A stretch of 43,134 nt of DNA from an uncultured Anaerolineales bacterium (GTDB taxonomy: Bacteria; Chloroflexota; Anaerolineae; Aggregatilineales; Aggregatilineaceae). The stretch lies in contig CAKZOB010000071.1 in the NCBI GenBank assembly GCA_937135955.1, positions 1 through 43,134 of the forward strand. The letters are read 5' to 3'. The first letter of the stretch is position 1; the number at the start of each line of letters is the position of its first letter. The notes beneath the pieces were generated by a model that was not told where the DNA came from, did not search any database, and saw only the letters and a list, made by a program, of their open reading frames with translations. The position numbers were made by a program, and so were the translations under genes. Below, piece after piece: positions 1 to 11,038 of the stretch.

Positions 1-126
1 GAGGCGGTGCAGATGGTGATCTGGGAACTGGCGACTGAGCTGCGCATTGCCATGTTTGCGGCGGGCGCGGGGTCAATCGCCGCTCTCAAGCAGACTCCCC
101 TGTACTGCAGTGACTCTCGCCCCTAG
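1..126 (+). CDS. fni: Type 2 isopentenyl-diphosphate delta-isomerase, C-terminal fragment (5' end outside window)
   Basis: The first frame is open from base 1 to a TAG at 124-126 and encodes 41 residues. The segment ELRIAMFAAGAGSIAALKQ resembles the C-terminal helix of FMN-dependent type 2 IPP isomerases, where an (E)ELR-x-AMF-x-x-G-A-x-x-x-x-L pattern is usual. That enzyme interconverts IPP and DMAPP for isoprenoid synthesis in the cytoplasm. Only the tail is visible, so no catalytic residue can be checked; related FMN-dependent TIM-barrel enzymes remain possible. Its stop overlaps the stop of the convergent lipoprotein gene through the shared CTAG. Confidence 0.55.
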   Translation, partial: EAVQMVIWELATELRIAMFAAGAGSIAALKQTPLYCSDSRP

Positions 127-617
127 GGAGAAGCGGATAGCAAGGATTCGGCCTTGCGCAGGGCGTCCCCGGCAGCGCGCACAGCCAGTAATCCTTGCTG
201 GATGACTTGCGGCGGGGGCTGAGGTCGCGGTGTGGCACACTCGGCCTGCCAGAGGTCGCGGCTGCGCGTCAACTCGATGGCCGCCTGACGCAGCGACTCA
301 GCCAGGTCGCGGTAGGTCGGGTCATCGGTAACGCTGATGCCCGCCGGATTGGGTACCTGGGGCAACGTTCCGCAGCGAACCGCCGCGCCACGTGCCAGCC
401 CTTCCCAGATCGCGGAAAGTGTTTGGTGCGCGGTGACCAGCGCCTCGTAGTCATGCTGTAAATCGAGCAGCAGCGGAGACTGAGTGGAAAAGGTCGGTGC
501 AGGGGGCGTGGACTGCAGCCGAGGCGTGGCTGTGGGGGCAGGATTTGTCTCTTTGCCGCACCCTGCCAGCACAACCATCAGCAATCCCAGAGCCAAGACG
601 TGCCTGCCTGAGGGCAT
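123..617 (-). CDS. Small predicted lipoprotein, unknown function
   Basis: The 164-residue product starts with a lipoprotein signal peptide: basic start MPSGRH, hydrophobic core LALGLLMVVLAGC, and a lipobox LAGC with the lipidated cysteine at residue 20. After it comes a Pro/Thr-rich linker, then a mostly helical region (about 45-160) with scattered cysteines (C82, C127). It is expected on the outer face of the cytoplasmic membrane. I recognise no catalytic domain. The ATG lies 2 bp after the hemW stop and its GTGGAG ribosome site sits inside the end of hemW, so the two genes are probably co-transcribed. Gene reality is well supported by the signal peptide; function is unknown. Confidence 0.75.
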   Translation of the reverse strand: MPSGRHVLALGLLMVVLAGCGKETNPAPTATPRLQSTPPAPTFSTQSPLLLDLQHDYEALVTAHQTLSAIWEGLARGAAVRCGTLPQVPNPAGISVTDDPTYRDLAESLRQAAIELTRSRDLWQAECATPRPQPPPQVIQQGLLAVRAAGDALRKAESLLSASP

Positions 618-619
618 GG

Positions 620-1834
620 TTAGATGAACTCCACGAATACGCGGTTAGCTACCAGATAGGCCCGCCGAGTCAGGCGGATGTGTCCGTCGGCGGTCTCTTC
701 GATCAGGCCGTGCCTCTGCAGACGCTGTAGCGCAGGGCCGAATGCTTCGTGGGGGGAAAAACCAAAACGTGCACGAAAGGCGGCGCTGTCAACGCCTTCT
801 TCCAGCAGGCGCAAACCCAGGATCATAGTGTCGGCCATTGCCTCTCGTCCTTCGACGGGCAGGGTCTCGGCGGTGGCGGCTGACAGGGGGAAGGGCAGCG
901 GCTCGCGTTGAGCATTGATGCGGGCGATGTAGGTAGCAGGGTCGGCGATGGTCTCGTAGCGCAACCCATTCGCGTAGCCGTGCGCGCCCGCGCCGAAGCC
1001 CAGGTACGGCTGATTGCGCCAGACGTGTAGATTGTGCTGACAGACGTGACCTGGTCTGGCCCAGTTGCTGATCTCGTAGTGCAGATACCCGGCGGCCTGT
1101 AGTGTATCGGCGGCCCAGTCGTACATGTCGGCGGCCAGGTCAGGGTCGGGCACCGGTATGCGCCCTTGCTGCAACCACGTGTGCAAAGGCGTGCCTTCCT
1201 CGAAGCTGAGGCTATACAGGGACAGGTGATCAGGCTCGCAGCGCAGGGCATGGTGCACGCTGCGTTGCCACATGGGCAGCGTCTGTCCGGGAATGCCGTA
1301 GATCAGGTCGAGGTTGATGCTGGTGAAACCCGCCTGGCGTGCCAGGTGCACGGTATGAGGTACGTCGTCGGGAGTATGACGACGGGCGAACAGGCGCAAC
1401 TCGTTTTCGTTAGCGGACTGCATGCCGATGCTCAGACGACTGACGCCCACACGGCGCAGATGGGCGAAGTAGGCGACGTCGGCATCGCCAGGGTTGACTT
1501 CGAAGGAAATCTCGGCTTCCGGGTCGAGGGAGAAGGCTTCGCGGCACGCCTCGATGATCTGTCCGACAGCCGGAACAGGCAGTTGACTGGGAGTGCCGCC
1601 GCCGAAATAGATCGAGAGCGCGGGAAGCTGGCGCTCTGCAGCCGCTCCTACCAGCCGGATTTCGCGCTGCAGAGCGCGCACATAGGCCGGGATGCGTGCC
1701 TTCATGCCAGCGTAGGTATTGAAGGCACAGTAGGTGCAGCGTGTGCGGCAGAAGGGGATATGCACGTAAAGAGCCAGCCGTTCACGGGAGGCTGTTGTAG
1801 CTGCAAGCGATGGAGCGGCAAGGGTCTCGATCAT
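620..1834 (-). CDS. hemW: HemW-like radical SAM protein (heme chaperone)
   Basis: The 404-residue protein is a radical SAM enzyme of the HemN/HemW family. The 4Fe-4S motif is CRTRCTYCAF, with cysteines 29, 33 and 36 after the YVHIPFC lead-in. The residue two after the last cysteine is Phe rather than Cys, which favours HemW over true oxygen-independent coproporphyrinogen oxidase HemN. GGGTPSQL follows about 60 residues later, and the C-terminal half (NLHVWRNQPYLGFGAGAHGY) is typical of the family. HemW is thought to bind heme and insert it into respiratory proteins. Length is normal. A short GC-rich hairpin (1840-1859) sits just upstream of the ATG and could mask ribosome access. It is the first gene of a minus-strand pair with the lipoprotein. 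Confidence 0.9.
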   Translation of the reverse strand: MIETLAAPSLAATTASRERLALYVHIPFCRTRCTYCAFNTYAGMKARIPAYVRALQREIRLVGAAAERQLPALSIYFGGGTPSQLPVPAVGQIIEACREAFSLDPEAEISFEVNPGDADVAYFAHLRRVGVSRLSIGMQSANENELRLFARRHTPDDVPHTVHLARQAGFTSINLDLIYGIPGQTLPMWQRSVHHALRCEPDHLSLYSLSFEEGTPLHTWLQQGRIPVPDPDLAADMYDWAADTLQAAGYLHYEISNWARPGHVCQHNLHVWRNQPYLGFGAGAHGYANGLRYETIADPATYIARINAQREPLPFPLSAATAETLPVEGREAMADTMILGLRLLEEGVDSAAFRARFGFSPHEAFGPALQRLQRHGLIEETADGHIRLTRRAYLVANRVFVEFI

Positions 1835-1862
1835 GGCGAACCCCGCCCCTCGACGGGGTCAA

Positions 1863-1891
1863 TTGCGAGATAGATCATCCCTCACTATAAT
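1863..1891 (+). promoter_or_regulatory. Promoter of the signalling operon
   Basis: TTGCGA (1863-1868) and a perfect TATAAT (1886-1891) are separated by 17 bp, in the divergent gap between hemW and the kinase gene. Transcription would begin near 1898, leaving a leader of about 50 nt. Based on match to the sigma-70 consensus only. Confidence 0.65.
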
Positions 1892-1950
1892 AGCGAAACA
1901 ACAATGCTCTTGCTGCACATCGTTGCAATGTCTCCTTCGGGGTGCCAGGG

Positions 1951-3855
1951 ATGGTTGATACGCATAAGTTTCCCACCAAACAGCCAGACAAATCCCAGGG
2001 CGAAAGTACATTACAGCCGGGATCGGTGCTGCAGGGACGCTATCGCATCACCGGTGTGATTGGGGTAGGCGGGATGGGGTCGGTCTATCAGGCCCGTGAC
2101 TTGCGCTTCCCGAACGTCACACGCTATGTGGCCGTTAAGGAAATGCTCAATCTCTCCACGGATCAGAGCATCCGCGAGATGACGCTCAAGACGTTCGAGC
2201 GTGAAAGCGATATGTTGGCGTCGCTCAGCCATCCGGCGGTACCCAAGATATACGAGTATTTCCCCAGCAAGACGCGCGCCTACCTGGTGATGGAATACAT
2301 CAACGGGCGCGATCTTGAGATGATCATCAACTCGGCCACAGATTTTTTGCCTGTGGAGACCGTGTTGCGCTGGGCGCTGGACCTGTGCGATGTGCTGGGC
2401 TACCTGCATTCGCAGCAACCGGAACCGATCATCTTCCGCGATGTCAAGCCCTCGAACATCATGGTGGACGAGCACGGGCAAATCCGGCTGGTGGACTTTG
2501 GCATCGCCAAGATATTCCAGGAAGGTCAGAAAGGCACCATGATCGGCACGGAGGGATATTCCGCGCCGGAACAGTACCGTGGGGAAGCCAGTCCGGCTAG
2601 CGATGTATACGGCATTGGGGCCACTCTGCATCATCTGCTCACCCGCCGCGATCCGCGCCTGGAGCCGCCTTTCACCTTTCACGAGCGGCCTATTCGCGAG
2701 GTCAACCCTGCTGTTCCGCCAGAGTTTGAAGCGATCATCATGAAAGCGCTGGAATTCAAGCCAGAGGATCGCTATCCCAACGCGGCGGTGATGAAGCAGG
2801 CGCTGGAACAACTGACGCACCCGGTGGCTCCCGCCATCAACGTCGGAGTGAAAGCAGTTCCCGAAGAGGGCGGGACAACCTGGGTGGGGGCAGAGGTCAA
2901 ACCGCTGTGGGTCTTCGAATGCGAAGACGAGATACGTTCCTCACCGACGGTATATCGCGGCGTGGTCTATGTGGGCGCACACGACAATAACCTCTATGCT
3001 GTCAATGCCAATGACGGCACATTCCGCTGGAAGTATCCTGCTGAGGGACGCATTGTAGCGACACCCGCTGTCGCGGAAGAGGAGAATCTGGTCGTCTTCG
3101 GTTCAACGGACAGCCTCTTCTACGCTGTAGATGTGCGGATGGGGCAGTTGCAGTGGACGGTGCGTGCTCAGGGGCCGGTGCTTTCGACGTGCAGTATTAT
3201 GCATGGGCACGCCTTCTTCGGCAGCGATGACGGCAATCTCTACGCGGTGCGGCTGGCGACGGGCCGCGTGCAGTGGAAGTTCGCCAGCGGTGGGGCGATC
3301 CGGTCGCGCCCGTTGATCGCCGGAGAGCTGATCGTCTTCGGCACGGAGATCGGGGACGTGGTCAGCACCGATCTGTCGGGACGGATGGTGTGGCGATTCC
3401 GGGCCAAGCGGGCAGTGTCCTCGTCTCCGCTGGAGCACGACGGCCTGGTGGTGTTCGGCTCGATGGACTGGCAGGTCTACGCGCTGGACATTGCGCGAGG
3501 CTGGAAGGTGTGGGAATTCCGCACCAGTAAGCCGGTCGTGTCGTCGCCTGCTTACGGCGACGGTAAAATCTATATCGGCTCGGTGGATGGGTCGCTCTAC
3601 GCGCTGGATTTGGCCACAGGTAAAGAACGCTGGCGTTTTGAGACTGAAGGGCAAATCACGTCCTCGCCCGCTTTTGCCAATGGTGCTGTGTATTTTGGCG
3701 GCGTAGATGGCTACGTGTACAGCGTGGATGCCAAGAACGGGCGTTTGCGCTGGAAGTTCAAGACAGGCGGGCCGGTGCCGGGGTCGCCTGCAGTAGTTGA
3801 CGGTGTGGTGTATATTGGTTCCATGGATCATGCGCTCTATGCGCTCAAGGCGTAG
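1951..3855 (+). CDS. Serine/threonine protein kinase with C-terminal PQQ-type beta-propeller
   Basis: An in-frame GTG at 1942 would give 637 residues; the ATG at 1951 is equally possible and is used here. Numbering below counts from the GTG. The N-terminal Hanks-type kinase domain (about 34-293) has the glycine loop GVGGMGSVY (41-49), catalytic Lys66 in VAVKE, the loop FRDVKPSN (Phe replaces the usual His of HRD, Asp167 kept), DFG at 185-187 and APE at 208-210. From about 320 to the end there are some eight repeats of the YAVNANDGTFRWKYPAEG type, i.e. a quinoprotein-like propeller. No transmembrane segment is visible between the domains, so the propeller is probably cytoplasmic and may act as a binding or sensing platform. 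First gene of an operon with PP2C, DnaJ-vWA, FHA and a response regulator. All catalytic residues are present, so an active kinase is expected. Confidence 0.93.
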   Translation: MVDTHKFPTKQPDKSQGESTLQPGSVLQGRYRITGVIGVGGMGSVYQARDLRFPNVTRYVAVKEMLNLSTDQSIREMTLKTFERESDMLASLSHPAVPKIYEYFPSKTRAYLVMEYINGRDLEMIINSATDFLPVETVLRWALDLCDVLGYLHSQQPEPIIFRDVKPSNIMVDEHGQIRLVDFGIAKIFQEGQKGTMIGTEGYSAPEQYRGEASPASDVYGIGATLHHLLTRRDPRLEPPFTFHERPIREVNPAVPPEFEAIIMKALEFKPEDRYPNAAVMKQALEQLTHPVAPAINVGVKAVPEEGGTTWVGAEVKPLWVFECEDEIRSSPTVYRGVVYVGAHDNNLYAVNANDGTFRWKYPAEGRIVATPAVAEEENLVVFGSTDSLFYAVDVRMGQLQWTVRAQGPVLSTCSIMHGHAFFGSDDGNLYAVRLATGRVQWKFASGGAIRSRPLIAGELIVFGTEIGDVVSTDLSGRMVWRFRAKRAVSSSPLEHDGLVVFGSMDWQVYALDIARGWKVWEFRTSKPVVSSPAYGDGKIYIGSVDGSLYALDLATGKERWRFETEGQITSSPAFANGAVYFGGVDGYVYSVDAKNGRLRWKFKTGGPVPGSPAVVDGVVYIGSMDHALYALKA

Positions 3856-3873
3856 CTCAGCCGGGGAGCAACC

Positions 3874-4902
3874 ATGAAATTCTTGCGGCGTGTTTTGGGG
3901 CTTTCGACGGATGCTGAGGCAGACGGGGCCGACAGCGCAGTGGACATTGTTCACGATGCTCAGGAGGTCGCCAGCCCTGCCCCGGAGCCTGTGATTGAAG
4001 GGCCGCGTCAGGAACAGGCGCGGCGCGCGGCTGTAGCTGAATTACAGGGCAGGGCGGCGTTGCTGGAAACCAGCGCCTATGTGGGGACGCGCCCGCTACC
4101 ACCTCTGGAAACCATTGTGCCCCGCCCCGGGGAGCGGATGCGGTTCGGGCAGTTGAGCGATCCCGGCATGGTGCGCAGCAATAACCAGGATGCCATCTTT
4201 GGGATGGTGGTGTCGAGCACGACTGATGATGCCTGGCCCGACATGGGTGTTTTTGTGGTGGCGGACGGTATGGGCGGGCACCAGGAAGGCGAGCGCGCCT
4301 CGACCGTCACTGTGCGCCTGGTAGCCGACCATGTCATTGACCGGATTCTGCGGCCCATGCTGGACAATCGCCTCAACGAGCCGGACCGTCTGCCGCTGGC
4401 CGATGTGCTGCGTGTGGCCGTGCAGGAAGCGAACGACGCCGTGAACCAGGAAATCCCAGAAGGTGGGACGACTGTCACAGCGACTGTCATCCTGGGCGAT
4501 CTGGCCTACGTGGCCCATGTGGGCGACAGCCGCGCCTATATGATCACCGACGATGGCATCGAGCAGATCACGCGCGATCATTCGCTGGTGCAGCGCCTGA
4601 TTGAACTGGATCAACTGACCGTGGAAGAAGCTGCCGAGCATCCGCAGCGCAACGTGTTGTACCGGGCGATCGGGCAGAGCGACAATCTGGACGTAGACGT
4701 CATCACACGCCGGATGCCACCGCGGGGGCAGTTACTGTTGTGTTCTGACGGGCTATGGAACATGGTGCCAGAGACGACTATCGAGGATGTAGTGCGCCGT
4801 CACAATGATCCGCAGCGTGCCTGCCACGAGCTGGTAGAGCTGGCCAACGACCGGGGTGGCCCCGACAACATCAGCGTCATCATCGTTCAAATGCCAGGGT
4901 AG
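3874..4902 (+). CDS. PP2C-family serine/threonine phosphatase
   Basis: The 342-residue protein begins 18 bp after the kinase with a GGGGAG ribosome site. Residues 1-85 are a low-complexity Ala/Glu-rich extension; the PP2C domain runs from about 90 to 340. Metal-binding motifs are intact: SNNQD near 102-106, VVADGMGGH near 128-136, HVGDSRAY in the middle, LCSDGLWNMV and the C-terminal GGPDNISVI. Such Mn/Mg-dependent phosphatases reverse phosphorylation by Hanks-type kinases, and its position directly behind the kinase gene indicates that it is the partner phosphatase. No membrane segment or sensor domain is visible. The role of the N-terminal extension is unknown. Confidence 0.93.
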   Translation: MKFLRRVLGLSTDAEADGADSAVDIVHDAQEVASPAPEPVIEGPRQEQARRAAVAELQGRAALLETSAYVGTRPLPPLETIVPRPGERMRFGQLSDPGMVRSNNQDAIFGMVVSSTTDDAWPDMGVFVVADGMGGHQEGERASTVTVRLVADHVIDRILRPMLDNRLNEPDRLPLADVLRVAVQEANDAVNQEIPEGGTTVTATVILGDLAYVAHVGDSRAYMITDDGIEQITRDHSLVQRLIELDQLTVEEAAEHPQRNVLYRAIGQSDNLDVDVITRRMPPRGQLLLCSDGLWNMVPETTIEDVVRRHNDPQRACHELVELANDRGGPDNISVIIVQMPG

Positions 4903-4940
4903 CAGGCCGGCTTTGCCCACGGTTGGGGGGAGATCGGTTA

Positions 4941-6428
4941 GTGGACGCTTCGCGCAATCTCTATGCCATCCTGGGGATTCCTCCAGAAGCTACAGCCGAC
5001 GATATACGCGAAGCCTATCGTATGATGGCGCGGCGGTTCCATCCGGACGCCAACCCGAACGAGGGCGCAGCGCTGCAATTCCGCAATATTGTCGCCGCCT
5101 ATGACATCCTGAGCGATCCTGGCGAGCGCCTGCGCTACGACGAAGCTCGGCACGCGCTGCGCAGCGAGCCGACGCCATTTTCGTTGCGCGTGATGCCCAG
5201 CAAACGGGTGTTAAGTGCGCTGGCCGAACCTCAGGTGCTCTATCTGTTGCTGGAAGTTATACCCGCGCGCCAGGCCGCAGCCGCTCAGCGACGCACTGCT
5301 CCCCTGAACTTGACCCTGGTGCTCGATCGCAGTACCTCTATGCGCGGGCAGCGGCTGGACAAGGTGAAGATCGCTGCCCATAACATCATCGAGCAGCTTT
5401 CGGCCCAGGACGTGATTTCGATTGTCACCTTCAGCGATCGCGCTGAGGTGTTGATCCCGGCCACGACAGTCACAGACAAGACCTCGCTGTGCGCTTCGGT
5501 CAGTATCATGAGCGCGGGAGGAGGCACAGAGATCTATCATGGTCTGGCGGCAGGCATCGCCGAGTGCCGACGCCATCTGGCCCCGCGCATGGTCAATCAC
5601 ATTATTCTGCTGACCGATGGCCGCACCTTTGGTGATGAAGAACGTTGCCTCGAACTGGCCCGCGAAGCCGCCGCCGAGGGGATCGGCATCAGCGCCATGG
5701 GCATCGGCGAAGAGTGGAACGATCAGTTCCTGGATGCTCTGGCGGCAGCGACTGGCGGAACCTCGGCCTATATCCAATCGCCGAAGGCTGTGTTGCAGTT
5801 CCTGGACGAACGGGTGCGTAGCCTGGGCAACGCCTTTGCTGAGCGGCTGCAATTGACCATCGCTCCCGATGCCGATGTGGTGCTGGAGTCAGTGTTTCGT
5901 CTGCAGCCAACGTCGCAGCCGATTGATGTATCGCCTCAGCCGATCCAACTGGGGACCCTGGAAAAGAGCCGCCCGGTCACAGTGCTGATCCAGCTTCAGA
6001 TGCCTCCCAGTACCAAGACCGGTTTTCGGACGGTAGCTCGTCTGGATGTGACGGGCGACGTGTTGTGGTCGGAGCGTCAGCAGCATAAGGCCATCAGCGA
6101 CATATCGGTCGAAATCGCCCACAATCCTCAGCCCGAAGAACCCCCGCTGGCGATCCTGGATGCGCTCGGCAAGCTGACCCTGTATCGGATGCAGCAGAAG
6201 GCAGAACAGGCGCTGAGCGATGGGCGAGTGCAGGACGCAAGCCGGCAACTGGAAAACCTGGCTACCCGATTGCTGGCAGCAGGGCATGAGGAACTGGCCC
6301 AGAAAGCCATCATCGAAGCACGGCGGGTTTCGCATACCCATGCCCTGTCGCAGGAGGGGCGCAAGTCTCTGAAGTTCCAGACGAGGCAATTGCTGGCGTT
6401 GCCAATGCCTGAGAGTGACAAGCGATGA
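4941..6428 (+). CDS. DnaJ domain-von Willebrand factor A domain fusion protein
   Basis: I place the start at GTG 4941, eight bases after GGGGGGAG; an in-frame TTG at 4923 is less likely. The 495-residue protein starts with a J domain (about 5-70) with the HPD triad at 34-36 in RRFHPDANPN, the motif that stimulates Hsp70 ATPase. A vWA domain follows (about 120-310) with MIDAS residues D129, S131 and S133 in LDRSTSM, GGGTEIYHG for the MIDAS Thr and LLTDGRTFGDE for the last Asp. The C-terminal 180 residues contain a beta-rich stretch then helices (LGKLTLYRMQQKAEQAL). It shares no linker with the usual DnaJ zinc-finger type chaperones. It lies between PP2C and FHA genes and overlaps the latter by ATGA. 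It may link Hsp70 recruitment to metal-dependent protein binding; the actual client is unknown. Confidence 0.88.
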   Translation: MDASRNLYAILGIPPEATADDIREAYRMMARRFHPDANPNEGAALQFRNIVAAYDILSDPGERLRYDEARHALRSEPTPFSLRVMPSKRVLSALAEPQVLYLLLEVIPARQAAAAQRRTAPLNLTLVLDRSTSMRGQRLDKVKIAAHNIIEQLSAQDVISIVTFSDRAEVLIPATTVTDKTSLCASVSIMSAGGGTEIYHGLAAGIAECRRHLAPRMVNHIILLTDGRTFGDEERCLELAREAAAEGIGISAMGIGEEWNDQFLDALAAATGGTSAYIQSPKAVLQFLDERVRSLGNAFAERLQLTIAPDADVVLESVFRLQPTSQPIDVSPQPIQLGTLEKSRPVTVLIQLQMPPSTKTGFRTVARLDVTGDVLWSERQQHKAISDISVEIAHNPQPEEPPLAILDALGKLTLYRMQQKAEQALSDGRVQDASRQLENLATRLLAAGHEELAQKAIIEARRVSHTHALSQEGRKSLKFQTRQLLALPMPESDKR

Positions 6429-6925
6429 AAACCTGCCCGTACTGCGGCTTTGACAACCGCGAGGGAGTCCTGTATTGCGAAGAATGCGGACACCCCTTCT
6501 ATAGCCAGAAGGACGCGGTAGAGACGACGCAGCTTTCCCAGGACGCGCACGAAGGCTTCAAAGGACGCATGACCTGGGGCACGGCGCGCTTCGAAGAAGG
6601 GGCTGTGCTGGTGATCCGCATTCGCGATGTGCCGGAGCCAATCACGCTCGAACCAGTGCGCGACATCATCATCGGGCGCAGAGATCCGCTGGGCGGCGAC
6701 CCGCCTGACCTCGATCTGTCGTCCTACGGCGCGGCAGAACTGGGCGTTTCGCGCCGCCATGCCCTGATCCGGCGCGGAGAAGACACCCTGACTCTGGTGG
6801 ATCTGGAGAGCACCAACGGGACGTTTCTCAACGGGCAGCGCCTGTTGCCGCATCAGCCCCGCGTGCTGCGCGATGGAGACGAAGTGCGCATGGGGCGATT
6901 TGTCTTCAACCTGTTCTTCAAGTGA
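6425..6925 (+). CDS. Zinc-ribbon and FHA-domain protein
   Basis: The 166-residue protein begins at an ATG that overlaps the preceding stop (ATGA), so it is translationally coupled. Residues 4-21 form a zinc ribbon (C4-x2-C7 and C18-x2-C21: CPYCGF ... CEECGHPF). An FHA domain covers about 75-165: IIIGRRDP, the phosphothreonine-binding VSRRHA, and LVDLESTNGTFLNG. FHA domains bind phosphothreonine peptides, so this is the expected reader of the kinase product in this operon. It carries no enzymatic domain and no membrane segment. It could be an adaptor that recruits phosphorylated partners. Confidence 0.92.
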   Translation: MKTCPYCGFDNREGVLYCEECGHPFYSQKDAVETTQLSQDAHEGFKGRMTWGTARFEEGAVLVIRIRDVPEPITLEPVRDIIIGRRDPLGGDPPDLDLSSYGAAELGVSRRHALIRRGEDTLTLVDLESTNGTFLNGQRLLPHQPRVLRDGDEVRMGRFVFNLFFK

Positions 6926-6950
6926 CTTGCTGTATCCTGGGGTAGAGACC

Positions 6951-7190
6951 ATGCACACTTTGCTGATCCATATCATGAACGAAGAGCCGATCGTGGCCGA
7001 GGTAGAACACCTCCCATCGCCGAGCGACCAGGCCCTCTTTTGCATCAGTCCGCGCCGGCGCGATGGGCGCGAACTGCACTATGTGTTACCAGAGGTGCAA
7101 ACAGTCATCATCCCTTGGCACCGGATCAGTTTCGTCGAAGTGCTACCTTCGGGCGAGGAAGAGGAAATCATCAGCCCGTTTGCCGATTGA
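6951..7190 (+). CDS. Small hypothetical protein of the signalling operon
   Basis: The ATG at 6951 follows GGGGTAGAG by 4 bases; the frame extends further upstream, but only into the FHA gene. The 79-residue product (start [13 protein letters not shown]) is acidic at its end ([11 protein letters not shown]) and looks like a compact beta-rich fold with no cysteine-pair motif, signal peptide or membrane segment. I do not recognise a family. It lies 25 bp after the FHA gene and 20 bp before the response regulator, so it belongs to the same transcript. Conserved spacing and a good ribosome site argue for a real gene. Confidence 0.7.
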   Translation: MHTLLIHIMNEEPIVAEVEHLPSPSDQALFCISPRRRDGRELHYVLPEVQTVIIPWHRISFVEVLPSGEEEEIISPFAD

Positions 7191-7210
7191 TTCCACGGAG
7201 AGCGCTGTGT

Positions 7211-7951
7211 ATGGCGAGCAAACTACCACGTATTGCCCCACGTGAGGCCAAGCGTATTCTGGTGGTAGATGACGAAACCCGCATGATCGGCTTCATCCGC
7301 ATGAACCTGGAACTCGAAGGGTACCAGGTGCTCGAAGCGCACGATGGCTTAAAGGCGTTGGAGATGGTGCGCACCCAGTTGCCCGACCTGGTCTTGCTGG
7401 ACGTGATGATGCCGGGCCTGGATGGTTTCGAGACATTGCGGATGCTGCGCGAGTTTTCCAGTGTGCCGGTGATCATGCTCACGGCCAAGGGAGAAGAGGA
7501 GGACAAGGTTCGCGGCCTGGAACTCGGCGCGGATGACTACGTCACCAAGCCTTTCGGCTCGCGCGAACTGTCCAGCCGGGTGCGGGCCGTGCTGCGCCGG
7601 GCCGAAATGCCCAGTGTCTCGCCAGACAAAGCTATCCTGAAGATTGACGATCGGCTGAGCGTAGACTTCAACCGACGTGAAGTCATCGTGGAGGGTAAGC
7701 ATATCAAACTCCGCCCGACGGAGTATCGCTTGCTATACCATCTGATCGAGAACGCGGGCTGGACGGTGCCGCACGAGCAGTTGCTGGCGAAGGTGTGGGG
7801 CTATGAGTATCGCGACGAGACACACTACGTGCGGCTGTATGTGAACTACCTGCGCGAGAAAATCGAGGAAGACCCTTCTAACCCCAAGTACATCCTGACC
7901 GAGCGCGGTGTCGGCTACCGCTTTGTGGACTTTCGGCGCGAGCAGGAATAG
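7211..7951 (+). CDS. OmpR/PhoB-family response regulator
   Basis: I use ATG 7211, preceded by CGGAGAG; the frame is open further upstream but only across the preceding small gene. The 246-residue protein has a receiver domain (about 15-128) with acidic pocket D20-D21, phospho-acceptor D64 in LLDVMMPG, T91 and K113 (VTKPF). A winged-helix DNA-binding domain follows (about 145-240), ending in the family signature [12 protein letters not shown]. No histidine kinase gene is adjacent; the only kinase of the operon is Ser/Thr-type. It therefore either answers a distant histidine kinase or is modulated by the kinase/PP2C pair. Last gene before a strong terminator. Confidence 0.95.
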   Translation: MASKLPRIAPREAKRILVVDDETRMIGFIRMNLELEGYQVLEAHDGLKALEMVRTQLPDLVLLDVMMPGLDGFETLRMLREFSSVPVIMLTAKGEEEDKVRGLELGADDYVTKPFGSRELSSRVRAVLRRAEMPSVSPDKAILKIDDRLSVDFNRREVIVEGKHIKLRPTEYRLLYHLIENAGWTVPHEQLLAKVWGYEYRDETHYVRLYVNYLREKIEEDPSNPKYILTERGVGYRFVDFRREQE

Positions 7952-7973
7952 GCACAGCGCAAAGACAAACTAT

Positions 7974-8006
7974 CGGGCCAGAGCACCTCTCTGGCCCGTT
8001 GCTTTT
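7974..8006 (+). terminator. Rho-independent terminator after the signalling operon
   Basis: Perfect 10-bp stem CGGGCCAGAG (7974-7983) and CTCTGGCCCG (7989-7998), five-base loop, followed by TTGCTTTT. It lies 22 bp after the response-regulator stop and separates it from the convergent small gene. Confidence 0.9.
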
Positions 8007-8022
8007 CATGGCCGAGTATGCC

Positions 8023-8250
8023 TCAGCCCAGGTCTTCAATTTCCTGGGCGCGGTGAGTGCGCAGTACCTGCAAGGCGACTTCGGCAGAGCGACGCTGTGG
8101 CGCAGTCCAGCCGTCTTCGGTCGCCATGCGTATCAGGTGCGCGTAGATGGCGCGCTGCTCGTCACGTTCCAGCGTCTCCCAGGCCAGCAGCACCAGTTCG
8201 ACCTGCCGACTGAGCAGGTTGTTCCAAAACAGTTCCAGATCGTCCGCCAT
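8023..8250 (-). CDS. Small helical hypothetical protein downstream of add
   Basis: The best start is the ATG at 8250 (product begins MADDLELFWNNLLSRQVE, 75 residues), because GGAG lies 7 bases upstream. An ATG at 8262 would add four residues but overlaps that ribosome site. The protein looks all-helical, with a Leu/Glu-rich pattern and no signal peptide or cysteines. Its gene follows the add stop within 12 bp, so it is probably part of the pyrG-add transcript. I recognise no family. It may be a small regulatory or scaffold protein, but nothing in the sequence shows this. Confidence 0.6.
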   Translation of the reverse strand: MADDLELFWNNLLSRQVELVLLAWETLERDEQRAIYAHLIRMATEDGWTAPQRRSAEVALQVLRTHRAQEIEDLG

Positions 8251-8262
8251 CGCTTTCTCCAT

Positions 8263-11006
<2,744 letters not shown>

Positions 11007-11038
11007 CTATGCTGCTGAAGCCTGTGTCGAAGCGCCGG

